Assembly: GCA_027073795.1 (NCBI GenBank)
Contig: JALTEW010000094.1
Coordinates: 1 to 10,797, forward strand
Reading direction: 5' to 3'
Length of the DNA: 10,797 bases
DNA from: a bacterium
GTDB taxonomy: Bacteria > Desulfobacterota > S145-22
Below the pieces are notes generated by a model that was given only the letters and a program-made list of their open reading frames with translations, was not told the origin of the DNA and ran no database searches. A program made the position numbers and the translations under genes. Positions 1 through 6,479 of the stretch are shown in pieces; positions within the stretch are counted from its first letter, which is position 1; each line of letters starts with the position of its first letter.

Positions 1-937
1 TATAGGTTACCCGTTTTCCGTCTCGCTCGCCCTTGACAATAACCTTCAAACCGGACGCTTGGGGACCGTTGTCCCTGCCTTCGGGAATTGTTTCCCAGAG
101 TTTCAACGTCAGGTCATAGGGCACCACTTTGGTTCCTTTTACCTCCATGGGTTCCGGGCTGAGAAAACCCGTATCCCGCTGTTCCTTGATCAAGTCATCC
201 ACCCATGACGGGATAAGGGCCCCCTTGATGATCACATTTTTCACCCCTTCAATATAGCGGGGGATTGTAATTGGCTGGGGATGACCCACGTAACGCATCA
301 CACAGGTGCCAAGGGGTTCAAGAAACTGCGCGGTTTCCTCGCCGGTTCCTCCCTCGACGTATTCGAGCTTGCCGTTCAGGTACTGGGGCAATTTACCCGT
401 CACCATGTGAAGGCTGTGGTCCCACGCGGCCCCGTGGAGTTCCGCGATACTGACCACCCAGAACAGGCGTATTTCATCGACCTTGTCCAGTTGGCTCACG
501 TACCATTTAACCAACACGTTGTTTGTCCCTGGGTCAGAGCCCATGCCCGTCAGGACGGTAACCCCTGCCTTTTTGGCAGCCTCGTCGATGTCGGATGAGA
601 AGAGGATAGGGACGGCCTCGTAGTCATCACAAATGTCGATATAATTAACTCCAGCCTCAACTGCCGCCCTGGCCACTGCCACCGCGGTCTTGTAAAACGG
701 TCCAGCGGTGTTGACAACCACATCGTTCCCTTTTATGGCTTCGACCAGGCCATCATGATCGTTTACATCGATCTTGACAAGAGAGATCTTGTCACTGGCG
801 CGTAGCTTTTCCTGCAACCTGTTCGGGTCGGTAACGATATCCCCAAGTGTGACCTTTGTGATTTTCTCCTGTTTGATGAGATCCCGGGCCACGCCCTGGC
901 CCATGGTTCCGGCACCACCTACCACGATTGCCTGCAT
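1..937 (-). CDS. Saccharopine dehydrogenase-like oxidoreductase (3' end missing)
   Basis: Reading the minus strand from the ATG at 937 gives 312 open codons that run off the left edge, so the C-terminus is missing; relatives are usually near 390-400 residues. The N-terminus is a Rossmann NAD(P)-binding fold with GGAGTMG at residues 7-13. Further family landmarks are NTAGPF (76-81), YIDICDDYE (99-107), GMGSDPGTNN (131-140) and GHPQPITIPRY (218-228). Together these place it in the saccharopine dehydrogenase/reductase superfamily (NADP-binding domain followed by the C-terminal catalytic domain). Members reduce or oxidise imine-linked amino acids such as saccharopine or carboxynorspermidine, but many bacterial members have no known substrate, so the reaction here is undetermined. 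The start is supported by AAGGAGGA (944-951 on the complement), 6 nt upstream. It has its own likely promoter and is probably transcribed independently of the TetR gene 249 bp upstream. The family is clear; the function is not. Confidence 0.88.
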   Translation of the reverse strand, partial: MQAIVVGGAGTMGQGVARDLIKQEKITKVTLGDIVTDPNRLQEKLRASDKISLVKIDVNDHDGLVEAIKGNDVVVNTAGPFYKTAVAVARAAVEAGVNYIDICDDYEAVPILFSSDIDEAAKKAGVTVLTGMGSDPGTNNVLVKWYVSQLDKVDEIRLFWVVSIAELHGAAWDHSLHMVTGKLPQYLNGKLEYVEGGTGEETAQFLEPLGTCVMRYVGHPQPITIPRYIEGVKNVIIKGALIPSWVDDLIKEQRDTGFLSPEPMEVKGTKVVPYDLTLKLWETIPEGRDNGPQASGLKVIVKGERDGKRVTY

Positions 938-1000
938 TTATGTTCCTCCTTAATAAATTTATAGTCTTACCTGAAAAAAATAACCCGGGAAGATTTTAAA

Positions 1001-1017
1001 TTCCGCACATAGCGGAA
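1001..1017 (-). other. Small leader hairpin upstream of the saccharopine dehydrogenase-like gene
   Basis: Perfect 6-bp inverted repeat, TTCCGC (1001-1006) and GCGGAA (1012-1017), separated by 5 nt. It lies within the predicted 5' leader of the minus-strand gene starting at 937. On that strand it is followed only by TTTAAAAT, so it is not a convincing intrinsic terminator. It may be an mRNA structure or a protein-binding palindrome; no riboswitch class is recognisable. Confidence 0.3.
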
Positions 1018-1059
1018 AAAACCGAAACCCCTTTCCCGAGACTCAGCCATTTTGCCTCT

Positions 1060-1089
1060 TCTATACCCAAAGGTATGCCCCATTGTCAA
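1060..1089 (-). promoter_or_regulatory. Predicted sigma70-type promoter of the saccharopine dehydrogenase-like gene
   Basis: On the minus strand a perfect -35 hexamer TTGACA (complement of 1084-1089) is followed after 18 nt by TATAGA (complement of 1060-1065). Transcription would start near 1053, giving a leader of about 115 nt. The spacer contains the interrupted palindrome ATACC-N4-GGTAT (1063-1076), partly overlapping the -10 hexamer, which could be an operator. This is the best promoter match between the TetR stop codon and the gene. The rest of 938-1186 shows no gene and no clear terminator for the TetR transcript. Confidence 0.55.
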
Positions 1090-1186
1090 GGGACTTTAGG
1101 TAAAAGTTAAGGCGTATAAAAATTGTTTGCACCTTCGTGTAGTAAGACGTTTTCCCCAAAAAATTTACCCTCTGAGCTCCCGTTTT

Positions 1187-1822
1187 TCAGGCACTATCTT
1201 TCCCACCAATCGCCTTGATCCCGGCCAGGGAAAAGCGTGTGATATGCTCGGCAAGCCGCTTAATCAGGTCTGGGGAAAGAGGTTGCCCTAAGAGGTATTC
1301 CAAGTCATTTCTCCGGACGGTCAAAAGGGTCCGGCACTGACTGATCACGCTCATCTCACAAAACAGAATTGCCTCATCGGGACCTTCCCTGCCTGCTATC
1401 TTGCGTATAATATCCAGCAGTACCCGGCGCTTGGGCTGAATCAGGTCATGCCAGAGGTCATGTATTAACCCCGTTGGATGCGCCAGCTCCGTAAGATACA
1501 GGCGCGTAAACTGCCCCTGTGCCCCCTCATTCGCAAAATCCTCCATAAGGGAATGGATATAGGCCCGTAACTGGTCATCCGGCGGCGTGTCAGGGTCAAC
1601 AGGCAACAGCGGGCTTGAGCATTTCTTGAATGTCTCTTGCCAAGCCTCGATGTAGAGGGCTGCCTTGTCACCGAAATAATAATTGACCGAGGCTATGTTG
1701 GCCCCGGCTCGGTGACAGATATCCGCAACCTTGGCAGATTGGTACCCCTTTTCTGCGAATACCTCGCAGGCGGCATCTAATATTCTTTTCCGTGTTTCCT
1801 TGCCATCTTCCCTGTAGGGCAT
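1187..1822 (-). CDS. TetR-family transcriptional regulator, CecR/YbiH type
   Basis: A 211-residue protein, the normal size for a TetR repressor. Residues about 10-58 form the N-terminal helix-turn-helix domain: RKRILDAACEVFAEKGY, then ICHRAGANIASVNYYFGDK, where the NYYF-x-K segment after the recognition helix is the classic TetR signature. The remainder is an all-helical ligand-binding and dimerisation domain that resembles E. coli CecR (YbiH), including the GxNIAxxxYYFG-K wording and the long acidic second half. The ligand is unknown. The start at 1822 is backed by AAGGAG (complement of 1831-1836), 8 nt upstream. It is transcribed away from the RND efflux operon across a 133-bp spacer with a paired palindromic operator, the standard layout for a local repressor of an efflux pump. 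Autoregulation and repression of the operon are inferred from that layout. Confidence 0.92.
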   Translation of the reverse strand: MPYREDGKETRKRILDAACEVFAEKGYQSAKVADICHRAGANIASVNYYFGDKAALYIEAWQETFKKCSSPLLPVDPDTPPDDQLRAYIHSLMEDFANEGAQGQFTRLYLTELAHPTGLIHDLWHDLIQPKRRVLLDIIRKIAGREGPDEAILFCEMSVISQCRTLLTVRRNDLEYLLGQPLSPDLIKRLAEHITRFSLAGIKAIGGKDSA

Positions 1823-1869
1823 TCTAAATTCTCCTTAATCCCATATTGAAGCCAAGAAAAAGATTTTGC

Positions 1870-1898
1870 TTGACAAGTTCAATATGTTTTTCTATATT
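1870..1898 (+). promoter_or_regulatory. Predicted promoter of the efflux operon
   Basis: TTGACA (1870-1875), a 17-nt spacer and TATATT (1893-1898) give a near-consensus sigma70 promoter. The predicted start is near 1905, leaving a leader of about 50 nt before the adaptor ATG at 1956. The -35 hexamer lies entirely inside the left operator arm, so repressor binding there would block RNA polymerase directly. The right operator arm lies in the transcribed leader. Confidence 0.7.
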
Positions 1899-1913
1899 TG
1901 GTTTTCAAATAGC

Positions 1914-1942
1914 TAATTAAAATATTTATTTGAACTTGTCAA
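1914..1942 (-). promoter_or_regulatory. Predicted promoter of the TetR gene
   Basis: On the minus strand, TTGACA (complement of 1937-1942) is followed after 17 nt by TAATTA (complement of 1914-1919). The predicted start is near 1907, with a leader of about 85 nt before the TetR ATG at 1822. The -35 sits in the right operator arm. The -10 is weaker than that of the opposing promoter, consistent with low repressor expression. This TTGACA could instead be only part of the operator. Confidence 0.5.
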
Positions 1943-1955
1943 GGGGGAAAGCCTC

Positions 1956-3296
1956 ATGAAATCAAAAAGACGCTGCAATTTCTTTAAAAGGGCTGGGGTC
2001 CTTCTGATCTTGTCAGGTGTTCTTCTATCAGGCTGTGATCGCGGAAAGCAACCCCATCCACGCCCTCACGCAACACCTGAAGTCTCCGTCGTAGCCGTAA
2101 AACCACAACCGGTAGTCCTGACGACTGAGCTGCCGGGTCGCACGGCACCCTTTCGCATCGCGGAGATCCGTCCCCAGGTCAGCGGTTTGATACTGAAACG
2201 CCTGTTCAGGGAAGGCTCCGATGTCAAGGCCGGCCAGCTTCTCTATCAGATCGATCCCGCCCCCTTCCAGGCAGTCCTCGATAATGCAAAGGCAACACTT
2301 GTGGCAGCACGGAAAAACGCGGATCGTGCGCGAGCAGCGCTGGCGGCAGGTGTTGCCAATGTGGCCCGGCAAAAGGCCACCCTTGCATTAGCCCGCCAGA
2401 ACCGTAAGCGGTTTGAGGATGCGTTCAAAAGCAGGTCTGTCTCTGCCAGTCAACGTGACCAGGCCGTAACCGAAGCGCAGGTGGCCGAGGCAACCCTGCG
2501 GGCCTACGATGCCCAGGTGGAAAGTGACCGCAAGGCAATAGCCGCTGCAGAGGCGGCCATCAAACAGGCCGAGGCGGCGGTAAGGACAGCCCGCATCAAC
2601 CTGGAGTACACCAGGATTACGGCGCCCATTTCTGGCCGCATTGGCAGGTCCAGCGTAACGGAGGGCGCGATTGTCACGGCATATCAACCTATGGCCCTGG
2701 CGACGATTCAACAACTGGATCCCATTTATGTGGATGTACCCCAATCCACTGCTGAACTCCTGCGTCTGAAACGCCGCCTGAGAAACGGTCATCTCAATCG
2801 CGATGGAACAAACCAGAACAAGGTCAGGCTTATCCTGGAAGACGGCAGCGCCTATCTACCGGAAGGAACCCTGCAGTTTCGCGATGTCACGGTGGACCCA
2901 ACGACCGGATCCGTGATCCTGCGAATGGTCTTTCCAAACCCCGCAAGGGTTCTTCTCCCGGGGATGTTCGTTCGTGCGGTCGTCAAAGAAGGTGTCAAGA
3001 AACATGCCATCCTCGTTCCCCAGCAGGGTGTGAGCCGGGATCGAAAGGGGAATCCTTTTGCGTTGCTCGTGAACGAACAGGGCAAGGTTGTGTTGCGGAT
3101 GCTTACGCTGGATCGGGCCATTGGCGATAAATGGCTGGTTTCCTCCGGGCTTTCCCCGGGCGATCGGGTGATCGTCGAAGGGGTTCAATACGTGAGACCG
3201 GGAATGTTCGTGAAGGTGGCCCCCCTCGGCGGAAGCAAAGGGCATGGCGCCAGCGGCAAACCAGTGCCGAAAAAACGACCGGATGGGGGCGCCTGA
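1956..3296 (+). CDS. RND efflux periplasmic adaptor (AcrA/MexA family lipoprotein)
   Basis: A 446-residue membrane fusion protein that links an RND pump to an outer-membrane channel. A lipoprotein signal peptide ends in LLSGC with the lipidated Cys at 27; the following Asp28 matches the inner-membrane retention signal seen in AcrA. The two lipoyl-like half-domains are at about 70-100 (IRPQVSGLI, LLYQIDPAPFQA) and 217-252 (TRITAPISGRIGRSSVTEG). Between them is an alpha-helical hairpin (about 103-214) that by hand alignment is 21 residues longer on each helix than that of E. coli AcrA. The tip keeps Arg152 and Ser163 of the channel-contact motif but has Ala156 in place of Leu. Beta-barrel and membrane-proximal domains follow (about 255-425), then a basic, Gly/Pro-rich tail. 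The ATG is 8 nt after AAGGGGG (1941-1947), directly beside the right operator arm. Its stop overlaps the pump start by one base, so translation is coupled. Confidence 0.95.
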   Translation: MKSKRRCNFFKRAGVLLILSGVLLSGCDRGKQPHPRPHATPEVSVVAVKPQPVVLTTELPGRTAPFRIAEIRPQVSGLILKRLFREGSDVKAGQLLYQIDPAPFQAVLDNAKATLVAARKNADRARAALAAGVANVARQKATLALARQNRKRFEDAFKSRSVSASQRDQAVTEAQVAEATLRAYDAQVESDRKAIAAAEAAIKQAEAAVRTARINLEYTRITAPISGRIGRSSVTEGAIVTAYQPMALATIQQLDPIYVDVPQSTAELLRLKRRLRNGHLNRDGTNQNKVRLILEDGSAYLPEGTLQFRDVTVDPTTGSVILRMVFPNPARVLLPGMFVRAVVKEGVKKHAILVPQQGVSRDRKGNPFALLVNEQGKVVLRMLTLDRAIGDKWLVSSGLSPGDRVIVEGVQYVRPGMFVKVAPLGGSKGHGASGKPVPKKRPDGGA

Positions 3297-3298
3297 TG
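3283..3298 (+). promoter_or_regulatory. Ribosome binding site and start of the RND pump gene
   Basis: A G-run (3285-3289) precedes the ATG at 3296, whose A is the last base of the adaptor's TGA. The same frame is open upstream to an ATG at 3131, but that part lies wholly inside the adaptor gene and would add 55 basic residues that RND pumps lack. The protein from 3296 begins MLSRFFLDRPVFAWV, the family's standard N-terminus. Confidence 0.85.
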
Positions 3299-6200
3299 CT
3301 GTCGAGATTCTTTCTGGATCGCCCGGTCTTTGCCTGGGTTATCGCCATTGCCATCATGAGCGCCGGGGCGCTGGCCATCTATTTTCTGCCCATATCACAG
3401 TATCCAGAACTCGCCCCGCCGGTCATCGCGGTGGACTCCTTTTATCCCGGCGCCTCGGCTGAGACGGTGGAAAGCACCGTCACCCAGATTATTGAACAGA
3501 AGATGACCGGCCTGGACAAGATGCTTTACCTTTCCGGTACCAGCAGTTCATCGGGGGCGTCCCGCATCGAGCTGACGTTTGCCCCGGGGATGGACCCGGA
3601 TCTTGCCTGGTCCAAGGTGCAGAACAAGCTCCAATTAGCCCTGGCCAGCCTGCCGGAGGTGGTGCAGCGCCAGGGGGTTAGGGTGAGCAAATCGACCCGT
3701 AATTACATGTTGGCTGTGGGGATTATTTCGGAAGACGCCAGCATGGATGACATCGACCTGAGGGATTATGCCAAATCCAATCTGGAAAAGGTCCTGGCGC
3801 GGATCCCGGGCGTGGGTGAGGTGGAGGCCTTCGGTACGGAATACGCCATGCGGGTCTGGCTCGACCCCGACAAACTGACCAACTACCACCTCACCGTAGG
3901 AGACGTGATCGGTGCGCTTCGTGCCTACAACGTGGAGGTCTCTGCCGGCCAGTTCGGCGGGGCGCCGGCGGTGAAAGGCCAGCGCCTGAATGCCGCTATC
4001 ATCGTTCAGCATTACCTCAAGACCCCGGAGGAGTTTGCCGCCATCCCCATCCGCACCAATCCGGACGGCTCTGTGGTGCGCATCAGGGATGTCGGGCGGA
4101 CGGGCCTGGGAACCGAACGCTACGACGTCGTGGCTCGCTATAATGGCAAACCTGTCGCCATGCTGATGATCCGAAAAGAACCTGGCGCCAACGCACTGGA
4201 TACCGCCGCTCGCATCAAGAAGAGGCTTCGGGAAATGAGCCGGTATTTCCCCCACGGCATGAAGGTGGTTTATCCCTATGACACCACCCCCTTTACCCAA
4301 GTGGCCATTCACGAGGTGGTCAAGACCCTGTATGAGGCCATTATCCTGGTCTTTCTGGTGATGTTTCTTTTCCTGGGGAGCTTTCGCGCCACCCTGATCC
4401 CCACCATCGCGGTGCCGGTGGTGATCCTGGGAACCTTCGCGGTGATATGGTTTTTGGGGTACTCCATCAACATGCTGACCATGTTCGCCATGGTACTGGC
4501 CATCGGCCTGCTGGTGGATGACGCCATTGTGGTGGTGGAAAACGTGGATCGGATTATGAGCGAGGAGGGGCTCCCGCCTAAAGAGGCAACGGCCAAGTCC
4601 ATGGACCAGATCACCAGCGCCCTGATAGGCATCGGCCTGGTCCTTGCGGCGGTTTTCGGCCCCATGGCCTTTTTCCCCGGTTCCACAGGGATCATCTACC
4701 GCCAGTTCTCCGTGACCATTGTCTCCGCCATGCTCCTTTCGGTCCTGGTGGCCCTGATCCTCACCCCGGTTCTCTGCGCAAATCTTTTAAAACCGGTGCC
4801 CAAAGGGCATGAACCGGCAGACAACACGGTTTTCTTCCTCCGCCCCTTTTTCAGGTGGTTCGACCGGGGGGTCAATCGTTCCAGAAACCTCTATGTCCGA
4901 TTGGTAAGACATGTGTTGGGGAAAAAGCTCCGTTACGTATTCGTTTATTTTATTCTGGTCGGGCTGATGGGGTTCCTGTTTCTGCACATGCCCACCGCCT
5001 ATCTCCCCGGTGAGGACCAGGGCATCCTGTTGGTTCAGGCCACGCTTCCCTCCGGGTCTACCCTGGAGCGGACCCAAAACGTCATGAAGCAGGTAGAACG
5101 CTACCTTATGACCCGGGAAAAGGATGCGGTGAAGTCTTTTGTCCATGTGTCAGGCCATTCCTTCAGCGGCCAGGGACAGAATGTGGGTCTTGGGTTTGTC
5201 AAACTCAAGGACTGGAAGCTGCGCGACCGGCCGGATTTGAAGGCCGGGCCCATCGCCGGGAGGGCCATGCGGGCCTTTTCACGGATCAAAGGCGCCAGGG
5301 TCTTTTGTTTTCCACCGCCGGCTATCATCGAATTAGGTAATGCCACAGGGTTTGATTTTGAGCTCCTGGATTTTGGCGGCCTGGGGCATAAAAAACTGAT
5401 GGCAGCCCGAAATCAGCTTCTTGGCATGGCCATGCGGGACCCGAGGGTGATCCGGGTCCGGCCCAACGGTATGGAGGATGTGCCTGAATACAAGATTGAC
5501 GTGGATTGGGAAAGGGCCGGCGCCCAGGGAATACCTATCTCTTCCATCAACAATACCATCGCGGCGGCCTTCGGCAGCGCCTATGTCAACGACTTCGTCC
5601 GGGCGGGCCGGGTTAAAAAGGTCTATCTGCAGGCAGATGCCCCCTACCGGATGCTGCCAAAGGACCTGGAAAAGCTTTACGTGCGAAACAGCAAAGGCAA
5701 GATGGTCCCCTTTTCTTCTTTTGCCTCGGGTCACTGGATCTATGGCTCTCCGAAGCTTGAGCGATATAACGGTTTTCCGTCCATCAACATCTGGGGCGAG
5801 CCGGCCCCTGGCAGAAGCTCTGGCGAGGCCATGGCCGCCATGGAAGAATTTGCCTCCAAACTGCCGCCGGGGATCGCCTATGACTGGACGGGACTCTCCT
5901 ACCAGGAGCGGATGGCCACGACCCAGGCGCCCCTGGTGTATGGTTTTACCGTTTTTGTGATTTTCCTCTTTCTGGCGGCCCTGTATGAGAGCTGGCCCAT
6001 CCCGCTCGCAAACATGCTGATGCTTCCCCTGGGCGTATTGGGCGCGACGGTGGCCACCTGGTCACGGGGGCTTTACAACGATGTCTACTTCCAGATCGGG
6101 TTTTTGACGACCATGGGCCTTTCAACCAAGAATGCCATCCTGATTATTCAATTCATCAAGGAACGATTAAACCACGGAGAGGGGCTTATTGAAGCAACCC

Positions 6201-6475
6201 TTGGGGCGGCGCGGGTCAGGTTGCGGCCGGTCATGATGACCTCTCTGGCCTTCTTCTTCGGCGTGCTCCCACTGGCCATCGCGACCGGCGCGGGGGCAGG
6301 GGCGGAAAACGGTATTGGCACCGCCGTTTGCGGTGGAATGCTTTCCGCAACCTTTATCGACCTTTTTTACATCCCGTTATTCTTTGTTCTCGTCTACAGC
6401 CTATTTAAAGGGAGGCAATCCGGGCAGGCCCTTAAGCAACATCCTGACGCCAAAGATTCGCAGGAGGTCTATTGA
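3296..6475 (+). CDS. RND multidrug efflux pump, HAE1 family (AcrB/MexB-like)
   Basis: A 1059-residue inner-membrane proton/drug antiporter, close to the 1049 of E. coli AcrB. TM1 follows MLSRFFLDRPVFAWV. The proton-relay residues are all present: Asp408 and Asp409 in GLLVDDAIVVVENV (TM4), Lys945 in GLSTKNAILI (TM10), Arg975 and Thr982 in RLRPVMMTSLAF (TM11). Two large periplasmic regions (about 35-330 and 565-870) hold the porter and docking domains, with ATGFDFELLDF and RPNGMEDVPEYKIDVD as typical landmarks. Aligned by memory to AcrB, the drug pocket differs: the F610 position is Val616 and the F615 position is His621, while F617, F628 and F178 are kept as Phe (623, 634, 179). TM12 has an unexpected Asp1022 where AcrB has Ala. 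It is second in the operon, overlapping the adaptor by one base and lying one base from the channel gene. Substrates cannot be deduced. Confidence 0.96.
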   Translation: MLSRFFLDRPVFAWVIAIAIMSAGALAIYFLPISQYPELAPPVIAVDSFYPGASAETVESTVTQIIEQKMTGLDKMLYLSGTSSSSGASRIELTFAPGMDPDLAWSKVQNKLQLALASLPEVVQRQGVRVSKSTRNYMLAVGIISEDASMDDIDLRDYAKSNLEKVLARIPGVGEVEAFGTEYAMRVWLDPDKLTNYHLTVGDVIGALRAYNVEVSAGQFGGAPAVKGQRLNAAIIVQHYLKTPEEFAAIPIRTNPDGSVVRIRDVGRTGLGTERYDVVARYNGKPVAMLMIRKEPGANALDTAARIKKRLREMSRYFPHGMKVVYPYDTTPFTQVAIHEVVKTLYEAIILVFLVMFLFLGSFRATLIPTIAVPVVILGTFAVIWFLGYSINMLTMFAMVLAIGLLVDDAIVVVENVDRIMSEEGLPPKEATAKSMDQITSALIGIGLVLAAVFGPMAFFPGSTGIIYRQFSVTIVSAMLLSVLVALILTPVLCANLLKPVPKGHEPADNTVFFLRPFFRWFDRGVNRSRNLYVRLVRHVLGKKLRYVFVYFILVGLMGFLFLHMPTAYLPGEDQGILLVQATLPSGSTLERTQNVMKQVERYLMTREKDAVKSFVHVSGHSFSGQGQNVGLGFVKLKDWKLRDRPDLKAGPIAGRAMRAFSRIKGARVFCFPPPAIIELGNATGFDFELLDFGGLGHKKLMAARNQLLGMAMRDPRVIRVRPNGMEDVPEYKIDVDWERAGAQGIPISSINNTIAAAFGSAYVNDFVRAGRVKKVYLQADAPYRMLPKDLEKLYVRNSKGKMVPFSSFASGHWIYGSPKLERYNGFPSINIWGEPAPGRSSGEAMAAMEEFASKLPPGIAYDWTGLSYQERMATTQAPLVYGFTVFVIFLFLAALYESWPIPLANMLMLPLGVLGATVATWSRGLYNDVYFQIGFLTTMGLSTKNAILIIQFIKERLNHGEGLIEATLGAARVRLRPVMMTSLAFFFGVLPLAIATGAGAGAENGIGTAVCGGMLSATFIDLFYIPLFFVLVYSLFKGRQSGQALKQHPDAKDSQEVY

Positions 6476-6479
6476 CATG
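6462..6479 (+). promoter_or_regulatory. Ribosome binding site and start of the outer-membrane channel gene
   Basis: AGGAGG (6462-6467), inside the last codons of the pump gene, is 9 nt before the ATG at 6477, which is one base after the pump's TGA. The frame is open upstream to an ATG at 6315, but that stretch overlaps the pump gene and would bury the lipoprotein signal peptide, so 6477 is the real start. Confidence 0.85.

Larger units (their letters stand above)
1869..1943. repeat. Paired inverted operator for the TetR regulator
   Basis: CTTGACAAGTTCAA at 1869-1882 and its exact reverse complement at 1930-1943 form a perfect 14-bp inverted repeat with 47 bp of AT-rich DNA between the arms. 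Each arm is itself partly palindromic, with a CTTG-N-CAAG core and an overlapping TTGA-N5-TCAA. Each contains a TTGACA -35 hexamer, one facing each way. The core centres are 66 bp apart. Location between a TetR gene and its divergent efflux operon makes these the obvious repressor sites. The binding role is inferred; the repeat itself is read directly. Confidence 0.75.

Noticed and set aside
271..598. Overlapping plus-strand open frames of 60 and 105 codons
   Set aside because: They lie entirely antisense to the saccharopine dehydrogenase-like gene, have no ribosome site and no recognisable protein features.
773..781. Copy of the operator core CTTGACAAG inside the saccharopine dehydrogenase-like gene
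   Set aside because: Only the 9-bp core matches; the flanking TTCAA arm is missing and it is in the middle of a conserved coding region.
1084..1090. CTTGACAA of the saccharopine dehydrogenase-like promoter as a third TetR operator
   Set aside because: The shared bases are mainly the -35 hexamer; beyond them the sequence departs from the operator arms, so co-regulation is not supported.
1636..1644. Another CTTG-N-CAAG core inside the TetR gene
   Set aside because: It lacks the extended arm and sits within coding sequence; a few such 8-base matches are unremarkable.
3131..3295. Possible N-terminal extension of the RND pump from an upstream ATG
   Set aside because: The stretch is wholly inside the adaptor coding sequence, encodes an Arg-rich segment absent from the family, and the coupled start at 3296 gives the expected N-terminus.
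3635..4312. A 225-codon minus-strand frame inside the pump gene
   Set aside because: It is the complement of a strongly conserved AcrB-like coding region; its His- and Gly-rich translation resembles no family and it has no promoter or ribosome site.
6315..6476. Possible N-terminal extension of the outer-membrane channel
   Set aside because: It overlaps the end of the pump gene in another frame, and the lipoprotein signal peptide with a good ribosome site begins at 6477.
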